Origin: an uncultured Actinomycetes bacterium
Lineage (GTDB): Bacteria > Actinomycetota > Acidimicrobiia > Acidimicrobiales > RAAP-2
Direction of reading: 5' to 3'
DNA: 64,000 nt
NCBI GenBank assembly: GCA_903828785.1
Contig: CAIKNP010000009.1
Location: 40,993-104,992, forward strand
Positions 8,873-18,595 of the stretch are shown piece after piece. The translations under genes and the position numbers were made by a program. Each line of letters begins with the position of its first letter. The first letter of the stretch is position 1. The notes beneath the pieces are model-generated. The model saw only the letters and a list, made by a program, of their open reading frames with translations. It was not told the origin of the DNA and did not search any database.

Positions 8873-9366
8873 CTACGTCCGTGGACCCAGGTGTTCATCC
8901 CACCCCGCGCTCACCAAAATCTCGAGCAGCGACTGCGCAATCAGGGTCAATTGGGTGCTTTCCAGTGGCGGCTGACTCGCCAGAATCCGTCCCGTTTCGT
9001 GCATCGAGGAAACGAGGAAGGACTGACCCTGAGACAGCAGGTGTTGCTGGAGAGGCGTCAAGGGGCCTTGCGCCAAGTCCCTCAGCCAGACGAGCAGACG
9101 CGGACTGAGCAACATCGTGACGCTAAAGAGCGTGATCGCGCCGCTGGGATCCTCCAGAGTGGCGTGCTCCAGCATGCCCGTGATCAGGGAGGACGGCTCC
9201 CCGACGGCGCCGGCGTCGCGAAGCTCCAAGACTCGCTCACCAAAGAGTCGACCCAGTTCGTAGCCGCGCACCGCTAAGGCATCGTTCGTGAAGGTCGGCG
9301 CGCTCCGTCCCAGTTCGGCGTAGAGCGCGGCGTAGAGGCCGGCGAGGTGTTCCCCGTCAGACCACG

Positions 9367-9370
<4 letters not shown>
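8873..9370 (-). CDS. Protein of unknown function, coupled to NAD synthetase
   Basis: I do not recognise this 165-residue protein. It is predicted cytosolic and mostly helical, rich in Leu and Glu, with no Cys and no clear motif. It has no signal peptide or membrane segment. Its GTG start overlaps the nadE stop as GTGA, so it is translated after nadE. The sigma factor gene lies next on the same strand. The coupling suggests a role tied to NAD supply, but that is inference only. Confidence 0.65.
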
Positions 9371-11109
<1,739 letters not shown>

Positions 11110-11154
11110 GTTCTCAGCCTACCGGCGCAGGGTGGCGCTTCCCTAGGGGGAAGT

Positions 11155-11199
11155 TTCACACGCCCGAAACAGAACCGCGTCCTCGGGTCCGCTCGGACC
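11155..11199 (+). promoter_or_regulatory. Candidate GlnR box and inverted repeat upstream of glnII
   Basis: TTCAC-acgccc-GAAAC at 11155-11170 matches the actinobacterial GlnR half-pair consensus GTNAC-N6-GAAAC at nine of ten positions. It lies about 76 bases before the glnII start. A perfect inverted repeat GGTCCG-ct-CGGACC follows at 11186-11199. A glnR-like gene is three genes downstream, so control of glnII by that protein is a reasonable inference. The site could also affect the divergent nadE. Confidence 0.55.
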
Positions 11200-11245
11200 G
11201 GCACACTGGAAGCACTACATCCGACGCTACGCCCAAGGAGAAACC

Positions 11246-12334
11246 ATGGCCTACCAAGCCGAGTACATCTGGATTGACGGAGCCGAGCCCACGCGTGGGC
11301 TGCGCTCGAAGACTCGCATCATTGCCACCGGCAAGAAGCCCGAGCTGTGGGGATTTGACGGTTCGAGCACGAACCAGGCCACGGGATCGTTCTCCGACTG
11401 CGTGTTGCGCCCCGTGTTCACCTGCCCCGACCCCCTGCGCGCCCCCGGTGACATCTTGGTGCTTTGTGAAGTGTTGAACCCCGACATGACGCCCCACGCG
11501 ACGAATACCCGACACGCCGCCGCCCTCGTCGCGAAGCAGTACGCCAGCTTCGAACCGAAGTTCGGTATCGAACAGGAGTACACCTTTTTCCAGGACGGCC
11601 GTCCCTACGGCTGGCCCGAGGTGGGCTACCCCGCCCCCCAGGGTCCCTACTACTGCGGCGTCGGAGGATCCAAGATGCCCGGCCGTGACATCGTCGAGGC
11701 CCACACCATCGCCTGCCTCGAAGCCGGCATCAGCATCGAAGGTACCAACGCCGAAGTGATGATGGGCCAGTGGGAGTTTCAGGTCGGCGTGCTCGACACC
11801 TTGGCCGTCGGTGACCAGTTGTGGGTTGCCCGCTGGCTGCTCGAACGAATCGCCGAAGAATTTGAAGTGGAAGTCTCTTGGCTGGCCAAGCCCATCAAGG
11901 GTGACTGGAACGGTGCCGGAGCGCACACCAACTTCTCGACCAAGCAAATGCGCGCGGTGGGCGGTTGGGAGCACATCATTGCTGGTTGTGAAGCCCTCGG
12001 CACTCGCGTGCTCGAGCACGTCGAGAACTACGGTGACGGCGTGAAGGACCGTTTGACGGGAGCGCACGAGACCGCCCCCTGGCACACCTACTCCTACGGC
12101 ATTTCTGACCGTGGTCGTTCAGTGCGCATCCCCGGTGGTGTCGCGCGCGAAAAGCGTGGCTACCTCGAGGACCGACGCCCTAACGCCAACGTCGACCCCT
12201 ACACCGTGGCCCGCTTGATGGTCGAGACCATTTGCGGCGCCGCCAGTTCCGCGAAGAAAGCCCCGGTGAAGAAGGCGGTCGCCAAGAAGGCGCCGGCCAA
12301 GAAGGCTCCGGCGAAGTCGGCGGCCCGAAAGTAA
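11246..12334 (+). CDS. glnII: Glutamine synthetase type II with a Lys/Ala/Pro repeat tail
   Basis: This is an ATP-dependent ligase that makes glutamine from glutamate and ammonia. The 362-residue protein is of the eukaryote-like GSII class. Features are ELWGFDGSSTNQATG near residue 34, FGIEQEYTFF near 107, GTNAEVMMGQWEFQVG near 166, and GDWNGAGAHTNFSTKQMR near 215. The enzymatic part ends near residue 332 and is followed by about 29 residues of AKKAP-type repeats ending SAARK. I know of no such tail in GSII. AAGGAG precedes the ATG by six bases. A strong terminator follows. Confidence 0.94.
   Translation: MAYQAEYIWIDGAEPTRGLRSKTRIIATGKKPELWGFDGSSTNQATGSFSDCVLRPVFTCPDPLRAPGDILVLCEVLNPDMTPHATNTRHAAALVAKQYASFEPKFGIEQEYTFFQDGRPYGWPEVGYPAPQGPYYCGVGGSKMPGRDIVEAHTIACLEAGISIEGTNAEVMMGQWEFQVGVLDTLAVGDQLWVARWLLERIAEEFEVEVSWLAKPIKGDWNGAGAHTNFSTKQMRAVGGWEHIIAGCEALGTRVLEHVENYGDGVKDRLTGAHETAPWHTYSYGISDRGRSVRIPGGVAREKRGYLEDRRPNANVDPYTVARLMVETICGAASSAKKAPVKKAVAKKAPAKKAPAKSAARK
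12251..12325 (+). repeat. Five 15-bp tandem units coding the glnII tail
   Basis: Five consecutive 15-base units of the form GCCAAGAAGGCGCCG encode AKKAP, VKKAV, AKKAP, AKKAP and AKSAA. The units differ mostly at third positions, so the array is not a very recent expansion. Confidence 0.9.
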
Positions 12335-12362
12335 TTTCGGCGAAGTACCCGCGGTACCTCCT

Positions 12363-12405
12363 TCACAAATCCGTCACCCGCGAGGGTGACGGATTTGTGA
12401 TTTCT
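12363..12405 (+). terminator. Rho-independent terminator between glnII and the GSI gene
   Basis: TCACAAATCCGTCACCC pairs perfectly over 17 bases with GGGTGACGGATTTGTGA around a GCGA loop, then TTTCT. It should separate glnII from the downstream genes or attenuate readthrough into them. The GSI start is only 35 bases further on. Confidence 0.85.
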
Positions 12406-12439
12406 GGCCGAATTGGCCAACGAGAGCAAAGGTGCGAGA

Positions 12440-13738
12440 ATGGACAGTATGCAGAGCCAGGCGCAGTACGTTTTGCGAACCGTTGAGGAACGCGGTATTC
12501 GCTTCATCCAATTGTGGTTTACCGACGTGCTCGGTCGCCACAAGGCCTTTCACGTCACCCCCGCCGAGCTCGAGGATGCCCTCGACCAAGGACTGACCTT
12601 TGACGGCTCCTCCATTGACGGTTTCTCCCGCACGACCGAATCAGACGTCCTGGCCCGACCCGATCTCACGACCTTCGAATTGTTGCCCTGGTACGAGCCG
12701 GGACACGGGATCGCCCGCGTGTTCTGTGACATCGTCAACATCGACGGATCGCCCTTCCTGGGCTGCCCGCGCCAGCAGCTACGCCGAGTCCTGGGTGAGG
12801 CCCACGCCCAGGGATACACCTTCTACGTGGCCCCCGAGATCGAGTACTTCTACTTCGCCTCCTTGGACCCTTCCGCGGCCCCCCAGCCGCTGGACCGAGG
12901 GAGTTACTTCGACTTACTGCCCGACGACGTGGCCAGTCAATTGCGCCGACGTACGGTACTCACCCTGGAAGAGATGGGCATTGGTGTTGAGCACGCACAG
13001 CACGAAGACGCGCCCAGCCAGCACGAGATTGACCTGCGTTATACCGACGCGTTGACCATGGCGGACACGGTGATGTCCGTTCGCCACGTAGTGAAAGAAC
13101 TCGCTCGCCAAGAGGGCGTGGCCGCGAGTTTCATGCCCAAGCCCCTCGCTAACGTGCAGGGTTCGGGCATGCACACCCACCTGTCCTTATGGAAAGACGG
13201 GGTCAACGCCTTCGTCGGTGATGGGCCCTACGGTCTGAGCGAGGTGGCCACTGGTTTCATCGCCGGACTCTTGCGTCACGCCCCCGAAATAACGGCCATC
13301 ACCAACCAGTGGGTCAACTCGTACAAGCGGCTCGTGCCCAGCACGGAAGCCCCAGTGGGCGCCGAGTGGGCTCGTCACGACGACGCCGCCCTCGTGCGCA
13401 TCCCCTCGGTGAAGCTCGGCAAAACCGACTCCACCCGCATCGAGTACCGGGCCCCCGACCCGGCCGCCAACCCCTACCTGGCCTTCGCCGTTATTCTGGC
13501 CGCCGGTTTGCGTGGCATTAACGGTGCCTACGAACTCCCCGCCGAGGGCGAACGCGTGGCTCGCTTGCCGCGCAGTCTTGACGAAGCCATCGACCTCATG
13601 GCCTCGTCGGAATTACTGCACGAGACCTTGGGCGAACACCAGGTCGAGTGGTTCCTGCGAAATAAGCGCACCGAGTGGGACGCCTATCGCGGCCAAGTCA
13701 CCCCCTTCGAACTTGAACGCTACCTACCGCTGCTGTGA
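12440..13738 (+). CDS. Glutamine synthetase type I
   Basis: This 432-residue protein has GSI landmarks: FTDVLGRHKAF near residue 25, FDGSSIDGF near 57, PEIEYFYF near 130, GSGMHTHLSLW near 240, and NQWVNSYKRLVPSTEAP near 290. The Tyr in GAYELP lies where the adenylylated NLYDLP Tyr sits in other GSI enzymes, but the context is altered, so that control cannot be assumed. I chose the ATG at 12440, which has AAAGG eight bases upstream, over the TTG at 12413. It is co-transcribed with the glnR-like gene, whose GTG overlaps its stop. I cannot say whether it is the main glutamine synthetase or a specialised GlnA paralogue. Confidence 0.9.
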   Translation: MDSMQSQAQYVLRTVEERGIRFIQLWFTDVLGRHKAFHVTPAELEDALDQGLTFDGSSIDGFSRTTESDVLARPDLTTFELLPWYEPGHGIARVFCDIVNIDGSPFLGCPRQQLRRVLGEAHAQGYTFYVAPEIEYFYFASLDPSAAPQPLDRGSYFDLLPDDVASQLRRRTVLTLEEMGIGVEHAQHEDAPSQHEIDLRYTDALTMADTVMSVRHVVKELARQEGVAASFMPKPLANVQGSGMHTHLSLWKDGVNAFVGDGPYGLSEVATGFIAGLLRHAPEITAITNQWVNSYKRLVPSTEAPVGAEWARHDDAALVRIPSVKLGKTDSTRIEYRAPDPAANPYLAFAVILAAGLRGINGAYELPAEGERVARLPRSLDEAIDLMASSELLHETLGEHQVEWFLRNKRTEWDAYRGQVTPFELERYLPLL

Positions 13739-14427
13739 GCGACCTCGTCCTGTGCATCCCGACTTGCGAAGGATCCATTCGCAAAGCCTTTGAGGTAACG
13801 GGAGTAACGCCGGTCGTCTCGTCCAGCCTCAAGCTGGGTGACATCGAACGCCTGGAGAGCAGCGAGGGCTTCGCGGCGGTGGTCGTCAACGCCACGACGG
13901 TACCCTTCAACGACGCCGTCAGCCTCTGTCGCCAGTTGCGCAGCCGCGAACGCTCCACCGGACCCATCATCATGCTGGTCGATCACTTCCAACTCGACGA
14001 CTTGACCTTCCGCGAGGACCTCTTCGACGACTTCATCGTGAGCCCCTTCGACGTGAGTGAGCTGGCTACTCGCCTGCGGCACCGTTTGCGACGCGCGGGG
14101 AACGAGAGTGTCGCCGCTCGCATTGAACACGGGGCGCTGGTGCTGAACGTGGAGACCTACCAGGCCTCCATCGCCGGTCGCGTGCTCGACCTGACCTACA
14201 TGGAATACGAACTCCTGCGTTTTCTGGCCTCGAACCCCCAGCGGGTGTTCACCCGCGAGACCCTACTCAGTCGCGTGTGGGGCTACGAGTACTACGGTGG
14301 GGCCCGCACCGTTGACGTGCACGTTCGACGACTTCGCGCCAAACTGGGCGAGGAGTACGCCTACCTCATTTCCACCATTCGCAGCGTCGGGTACCGTTTC
14401 AGCACCAGCAACGAATTCGAAATTTAG
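13735..14427 (+). CDS. glnR: GlnR-like OmpR-family regulator with a non-phosphorylatable receiver
   Basis: This 230-residue transcription factor has a degenerate receiver domain (residues 1-120). The phospho-acceptor Asp position reads VVVNATTVP, so phosphorylation there is not expected. The winged helix (residues 135-225) contains GRVLDLTYMEYELLRFLASNPQRVFTRETLL and WGYEYYGGARTVDVHVRRLRAKLG. That is very close to GlnR, the global nitrogen regulator of Streptomyces and mycobacteria, which also lacks a canonical pocket. Linkage to two glutamine synthetases supports the assignment. It converges on ridA with interlocked stops. Confidence 0.85.
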   Translation: MSDLVLCIPTCEGSIRKAFEVTGVTPVVSSSLKLGDIERLESSEGFAAVVVNATTVPFNDAVSLCRQLRSRERSTGPIIMLVDHFQLDDLTFREDLFDDFIVSPFDVSELATRLRHRLRRAGNESVAARIEHGALVLNVETYQASIAGRVLDLTYMEYELLRFLASNPQRVFTRETLLSRVWGYEYYGGARTVDVHVRRLRAKLGEEYAYLISTIRSVGYRFSTSNEFEI

Positions 14428-14816
14428 GCCAGGGGTAGGTAGGCCCAGAGTTCGGCTTCGGCCAAGGCACCCATGGGCAACTTGGCGACTTGCACCGTCG
14501 AACGAGTGGGGCGCGGTAGCTCGAAGGCCTCGGTCCATACCGCGTTGCAAGCGGCGTAGTCCTGGTCCATGTCCATGAGGAACAAGGTGCCCTTGACGAC
14601 GTCGGCCATCGTGGCCCCGTGCTCGGCGAGGAGAGTGCGCGCGTTTTCGAGGGCTTGGCGCAACTGTTCGGGGGCGCCGCCTTCAATAATGGTCGGGGTG
14701 GCCGCACCCGGCACGAGACCAATCTGTCCGGAAAGAATAACGAAATCGCCCGCGCGTCGCGAAGGCGAGTAGGGGCCGACGGGGGTCGTCACGGAATCAA
14801 CTAAAGGAGTTGCCAC
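14424..14816 (-). CDS. RidA family enamine/imine deaminase
   Basis: RidA proteins hydrolyse reactive enamines and imines released by PLP enzymes such as threonine dehydratase. The 130-residue product has TPVGPYSPSRRAGDFVILSGQIGLVPG near the N-terminus and the helix LRQALENARTLLAEHGATMADVVKGTLFL. The Arg that binds the substrate carboxylate lies in RPTRSTVQV. I chose the GTG at 14816, which gives a normal N-terminus and overlaps the erpA stop by 20 bases; the track's longer ORF runs antiparallel to nothing real and lacks family support. It is the second gene of an erpA-ridA pair. Confidence 0.88.
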   Translation of the reverse strand: MATPLVDSVTTPVGPYSPSRRAGDFVILSGQIGLVPGAATPTIIEGGAPEQLRQALENARTLLAEHGATMADVVKGTLFLMDMDQDYAACNAVWTEAFELPRPTRSTVQVAKLPMGALAEAELWAYLPLA

Positions 14817-15168
14817 AGCCGCAGGTGCGGGTGGCGTTGGGGTTGGTGATGTGAAAACCCGCGCCCTGCAGACCATCGGTGAAATCCAGGGTCGAACCAA
14901 TCAGCAATTCGGCACTCGAAGGGTCGACGACGACCTTGACCCCGCCGTACTCCTTGACGATGTCGTCACTGGCAAACTCCGAGTCGAAGAACATGTCGTA
15001 GTTGAAGCCCGAGCAGCCGCCGGGCTTGACGGCCACGCGCAGCGCGAGGCTGTCTTCACCTTCGGCCGCGATCAATTCGGCAACCTTGGCGATGGCCTCG
15101 GCGGTCAAGGTGATGGGCTCGGCGTTCTTCTTCGTCAGCGTGACGGTGGTCGTTGAGGCGTCAGACAT
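14797..15168 (-). CDS. erpA: A-type Fe-S cluster carrier (ErpA/IscA family)
   Basis: This 123-residue protein delivers Fe-S clusters to apo-enzymes. The three ligating Cys are present: one in PGGCSGFNYDMFF near residue 52 and two in the C-terminal TCGCGNSFS. An N-terminal extension of about 13 residues is polar. An AAGGAG site stands six bases before the ATG. The Mrp ATPase gene, another cluster-trafficking protein, is divergent and only about 90 bases away, so both may be expressed together. Confidence 0.93.
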   Translation of the reverse strand: MSDASTTTVTLTKKNAEPITLTAEAIAKVAELIAAEGEDSLALRVAVKPGGCSGFNYDMFFDSEFASDDIVKEYGGVKVVVDPSSAELLIGSTLDFTDGLQGAGFHITNPNATRTCGCGNSFS

Positions 15169-15247
15169 GTCGCTCCTTTGGCTAGTAACTCCCTTCTATC
15201 GTAGCGAACACCACGCCAAGGGTGGCGGGGAGCCTGCGTAAAACGGG

Positions 15248-15253
15248 TAGTTT
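15248..15253 (+). promoter_or_regulatory. -10 element TAGTTT of the mrp gene
   Basis: TAGTTT lies six bases before the ATG at 15260; there is no ribosome site, so a leaderless message is expected. Confidence 0.55.
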
Positions 15254-15259
15254 GCCTCT

Positions 15260-16402
15260 ATGGACCTCGTCGCCGCCCTGCGCTCACGCCTCGCTGAGGT
15301 TCGCGACCCCGAACTAAACGCATCCATCGTCGAACTGGGCATGGTGGGGACTATCGAGGTGGACCCCCGCGGCCACGCCCGCATCGCCGTCGCCTTGACG
15401 ACGGCGTCTTGTCCGCTCCGCGGGACTATTGAACGCGAAGTTCGAGCCGCCGCCGAGTCCCTCGAGGGCGTCACTAGCGTGGAGCTGCTCATGGGGGTGC
15501 TCGACGCTGATGCGAAGTCCGAGTTGATGCGCACCGCCCGGCGACTGGCCCAAGCCAATGCCCCACTCACCTCGGTACCGCGCAGCGCTCCGGTAATCAT
15601 GATTGCCTCGGGCAAAGGCGGCGTCGGGAAGTCGTCGCTCACCGCCAATCTCGCCGTGGCCTTGGCGCGAATGGGTCGCCGCGTTGGCGTGCTGGATGCC
15701 GACATTTGGGGCTTCTCACTGGCCCGACTACTCAACATCCACGGTGACATCGCCGTGCGTGGCGGCACGATGCTCCCGCTCGTCCGCCCCGAAGGCAGCG
15801 GCTCGGTCGCGCTGCTGTCAATGGGGCACCTCGCCGACGACGATCAGGCCCTGCTCTGGCGGGGGCTTATGGTGCAAAAGGCGGTGGCGCAGTTCATCGG
15901 AGACGCCGACTGGTCCGGAATTGACATCTTGCTCATCGATACCCCACCGGGCACCGGCGACATCGTGATGACCCTCGCCAAACTCCTCCCGCACCTCGGC
16001 CAGATTGTCGTAACGACGCCGGCGATGGCCGCGCAACAGGTGGCCGCACGCGCCGCCGACTTCGCCCAAAAATCAAACCTGCGCATCCTCGGGGTGGTCG
16101 AAAATATGACGGGCTTCAACTGCGCCTGCGGGACGCGTCACGCCCCCTTCGGGGCTGGCGGCGGCGAACACTTGGCGCAACGACTGGGCGTCCCCCTCCT
16201 GGCCGCGATCCCCCTCATCGATGACGTGGCCCAGGGTGGCGACAGTGGCACCCCCGTGGCGAGTACGGAAACGACGCACGGGGTGTTCGCCCAACTTGCG
16301 ACTTCGGTGAGCGAGGTGAGCGCCACACTCATCCCCGCGGGCTGCACCGCCCGCCTGCTCGACAGCCTCGACCAAGCGGTGCGCGAGGTCGAAGCGAGTT
16401 AG
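15260..16402 (+). CDS. Mrp/NBP35-type Fe-S carrier ATPase (ApbC)
   Basis: This 380-residue protein is a P-loop ATPase that binds and transfers Fe-S clusters. Residues 1-85 are a DUF59/MIP18-like domain (LRSRLAEVRDPELNASIVELGMV, with TTASCPLRGTIE). The deviant Walker A is IMIASGKGGVGKSSLTANLA near residue 115. The Walker B region is IDILLIDTPPGTGDIVMTL. The C-terminal cluster-binding pair appears as NCACGTRH rather than the usual CPxC spacing. It sits beside erpA, which fits the same pathway. Its stop interlocks with that of the NUDIX gene. Confidence 0.93.
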   Translation: MDLVAALRSRLAEVRDPELNASIVELGMVGTIEVDPRGHARIAVALTTASCPLRGTIEREVRAAAESLEGVTSVELLMGVLDADAKSELMRTARRLAQANAPLTSVPRSAPVIMIASGKGGVGKSSLTANLAVALARMGRRVGVLDADIWGFSLARLLNIHGDIAVRGGTMLPLVRPEGSGSVALLSMGHLADDDQALLWRGLMVQKAVAQFIGDADWSGIDILLIDTPPGTGDIVMTLAKLLPHLGQIVVTTPAMAAQQVAARAADFAQKSNLRILGVVENMTGFNCACGTRHAPFGAGGGEHLAQRLGVPLLAAIPLIDDVAQGGDSGTPVASTETTHGVFAQLATSVSEVSATLIPAGCTARLLDSLDQAVREVEAS

Positions 16403-17139
16403 ACCGGAAGGCGCACGCTCGTCACGCCATTTTCGGTAACTTCAACGGGCTGGATCATGGAAATGGTGGGCCGGGTTCGCCATTGTTCCAAGATGGCCTC
16501 AACGTTCTCGGCCCCAGCCAGCTCGGCGAGAATAGTGCGCGTGGGGAGCAAAAACTTCCACTCTCCACGCTCGTAGGCCTGAAGAGCGTCAGCGGGCCGA
16601 ACCCATCGGTGCTCCACTGTTTCGTATCCGTCGCAACTCGCCACTTGCTCGTCGGGGGCCCTTAGGGCGAAAAACCGCGTGTCGAAGCGACGGGTTCGCT
16701 GTTCGGGAGTGCGCCAATGAGCGAAGTACACCAGCCTCTCGGGCCCTCTTTCGGCTCCAAACTGACTAAAGATGTCATAAAAGTTTTGCGTCCCATCCAG
16801 CACGCCGCTTCGCCAGCGAGCCAATTGTTCGGCGTCAACGTGCTCCGCGGTGATCAAGAGGCCGGCTTCTTCAAAGAGCTCGCGTAGGGCCGCGCCCAGG
16901 TAGGCGGCGGCGTCGGATGTGCCCAGTCGCAGTTCCAAAGCCTCGGCACTTATAGAGCCATTCATCAGGGTTTTCATTCTCTCGTCAGCCACTGAAACCC
17001 CCCCACCGGGAAAGACGAAGGCGCCCGCGGCCGAGGGGGTGTCGTCGTGGCGACGAAGGAGCAATACTTCGAGTCCGTGGGCCCCATCTCGCAGTACCAC
17101 GGTGGTGGCGGCGGGGCGCGGAGCGGAGCCAGTTTCCAT
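16399..17139 (-). CDS. NUDIX hydrolase, NUDT19-like
   Basis: This 246-residue hydrolase has the Nudix motif split by an insertion. FPGGGVSVADERM is separated by about 30 residues from LGAALRELFEEAGLLI, which carries the REUxEExG core. Such an insertion is known for the NUDT19/RP2p group, some of which hydrolyse CoA derivatives. The substrate here is unknown. I chose the ATG at 17139 because TACGAT stands exactly six bases upstream; the GTG at 17181 would put those bases inside the gene. Confidence 0.88.
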   Translation of the reverse strand: METGSAPRPAATTVVLRDGAHGLEVLLLRRHDDTPSAAGAFVFPGGGVSVADERMKTLMNGSISAEALELRLGTSDAAAYLGAALRELFEEAGLLITAEHVDAEQLARWRSGVLDGTQNFYDIFSQFGAERGPERLVYFAHWRTPEQRTRRFDTRFFALRAPDEQVASCDGYETVEHRWVRPADALQAYERGEWKFLLPTRTILAELAGAENVEAILEQWRTRPTISMIQPVEVTENGVTSVRLPV

Positions 17140-17145
17140 GAAGGC

Positions 17146-17151
17146 ATCGTA
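17146..17151 (-). promoter_or_regulatory. -10 element TACGAT of the NUDIX gene
   Basis: TACGAT-GCCTTC-ATG on the minus strand. This decides the start against the longer ORF in the track. Confidence 0.5.
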
Positions 17152-17220
17152 GGGCTTCGCGTAGTGTCCTTGGAGTTCCACCTACTAAGTTTGTCCCAGC
17201 AAAACCTTTCAAGGAGCACT

Positions 17221-18117
17221 GTGCCCAATTCCTCAACTAAGAAGCCTGTCGCATCGGGTCGGCCCGCCGGACTCTTCACTTGGATCGCCATCGGGGTCGT
17301 TCTCGTCGTGGTCGCCGCCCTGGTCGTCGTGAAAGTCACCTCTGGTTCGCCGGGCAAGAACGGTGGTAACACCGTCACGACTCCCGCCATGATGGCCGAA
17401 CTCACCGGCATCGCTCCATCGGTGTTTAACAGCGTGGGGCTGAACTCGCCCTCCGCCCCCGTGGCCAAGCCGGTTGTTTTGAAGAAGCAGCCACTCTTGA
17501 CGGGGCTGTCCTCGACGGGCAAGCCCGTTCCGCAGATTCTCTACGTGGGTGCGGAGTACTGCCCCTACTGCGCCGGCGAGCGTTGGTCCGTCATCACGGC
17601 GCTCAGTCGCTTCGGGACCTGGTCGGGTTTGCAAAACACCGCATCGTACGTGGGCGACTACTTCCCCAACACCGCCAGTTTTAGTTTCGTCACCGCCAAG
17701 TACTCTTCGCCCTACCTGGCCTTCAACGGTATCGAACAGTTCTCGAACGTGCCCAAGCCCGACAAGAGCGGGTACGAGCCCTTGATGACTACCCCGAAGA
17801 AGTTCAACGCCGTCTTTTTGAAGTACGACACCGCCCAGTTCGTTCCGGGCATGTCCGTGGCGAATCAGTACGCCTATCCCTTCATTTCGCTGGGTAACCA
17901 GTACCTCGTGTCGGGCGCGCAGTTCACTCCCGGTCTGTTGGCTGGTCAGAGTCGTGACGCCATCGCCGCGGCCCTCTCCACGCCCTCCAGCCCCGTCACG
18001 GATGGCATCATCGCCGCCGCGAACTACCTGACAGCCTCCATCTGCCACCTCACCCACAATCAGCCCATGGCCGTCTGCACCTCGCCAGCGGTTGTCAACG
18101 CCGCTTCACACCTGTAG
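17221..18117 (+). CDS. DUF929 membrane-anchored thioredoxin-like protein
   Basis: This 298-residue protein has one N-terminal membrane anchor (LFTWIAIGVVLVVVAALVVV, residues 18-37), so the rest is outside the cell. The extracytoplasmic part has ILYVGAEYCPYCAGERWSVITALSRFG, a thioredoxin-like active site with CPYC, typical of the DUF929 family. AAGGAG lies four bases before the GTG; the track's earlier start runs over the NUDIX promoter. A VKOR-type quinone-linked oxidase follows five bases later. The pair probably forms or isomerises disulfides in secreted proteins. Confidence 0.86.
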   Translation: MPNSSTKKPVASGRPAGLFTWIAIGVVLVVVAALVVVKVTSGSPGKNGGNTVTTPAMMAELTGIAPSVFNSVGLNSPSAPVAKPVVLKKQPLLTGLSSTGKPVPQILYVGAEYCPYCAGERWSVITALSRFGTWSGLQNTASYVGDYFPNTASFSFVTAKYSSPYLAFNGIEQFSNVPKPDKSGYEPLMTTPKKFNAVFLKYDTAQFVPGMSVANQYAYPFISLGNQYLVSGAQFTPGLLAGQSRDAIAAALSTPSSPVTDGIIAAANYLTASICHLTHNQPMAVCTSPAVVNAASHL

Positions 18118-18121
18118 CGCA

Positions 18122-18595
18122 GTGTCGCGTCAAGTAGAGCCAGTAGCGCAGTGGGCGCGAGTCCTTAGCTTCCTACTGTGCTTGGTGGGTCTGGGCTTGT
18201 CCATCTACTTGACCATTGAGCACTTCGGTAATCCCGGGCTCCTGATTTGTTCCTCGAACAGCGTCATCAACTGTGCGATAGTCACCACGTCGAAGTGGTC
18301 GTACTTTCTCGGGATACCCGTTGCCGTGCTCGGACTCGCGAACTACGTAGCGATGACCGCCCTCTGCAGCCCCTGGGCCTGGCGTTCCTCTTGGTACTGG
18401 CTGCACGCCACGCGCTTGGCGATGGGCGTTATCTCCATGGTCTTTGTGCTGTGGCTGATCACCGCCGAAATTGTCCTGATCGGCAAGATTTGTCTCTTCT
18501 GCACCGCGGTGCACCTCGTGACCTTTGCGCTGCTCATCGTGTTATCGCGCGTGAGCCCCAACCAGCTCGGTTGGGCTGCGTCACCGGCGGAGTAA
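18122..18595 (+). CDS. VKOR family disulfide oxidase
   Basis: This 157-residue membrane protein re-oxidises a thioredoxin-like partner and passes electrons to quinone. It shows four or five hydrophobic helices. Two pairs of redox Cys are visible: LICSSNSVINC in the first loop and ICLFC in the last helices. The Ser/Pro context (FLGIPVAVLGLANY) matches bacterial VKOR. The GTG start at 18122 avoids overlap with the DUF929 stop, which is five bases away. Its end overlaps the convergent whiB gene by 15 bases. Confidence 0.92.
   Translation: MSRQVEPVAQWARVLSFLLCLVGLGLSIYLTIEHFGNPGLLICSSNSVINCAIVTTSKWSYFLGIPVAVLGLANYVAMTALCSPWAWRSSWYWLHATRLAMGVISMVFVLWLITAEIVLIGKICLFCTAVHLVTFALLIVLSRVSPNQLGWAASPAE

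Noticed and set aside
12378-12402. GTGAC-N6-GTGAT as a GlnR site before the GSI gene
   Set aside because: It is part of the terminator stem and the second half matches GAAAC poorly.
14424-14900. Long 158-residue start for the RidA gene
   Set aside because: The extra N-terminal residues lie within erpA in another frame and do not match the family; the GTG at 14816 does.
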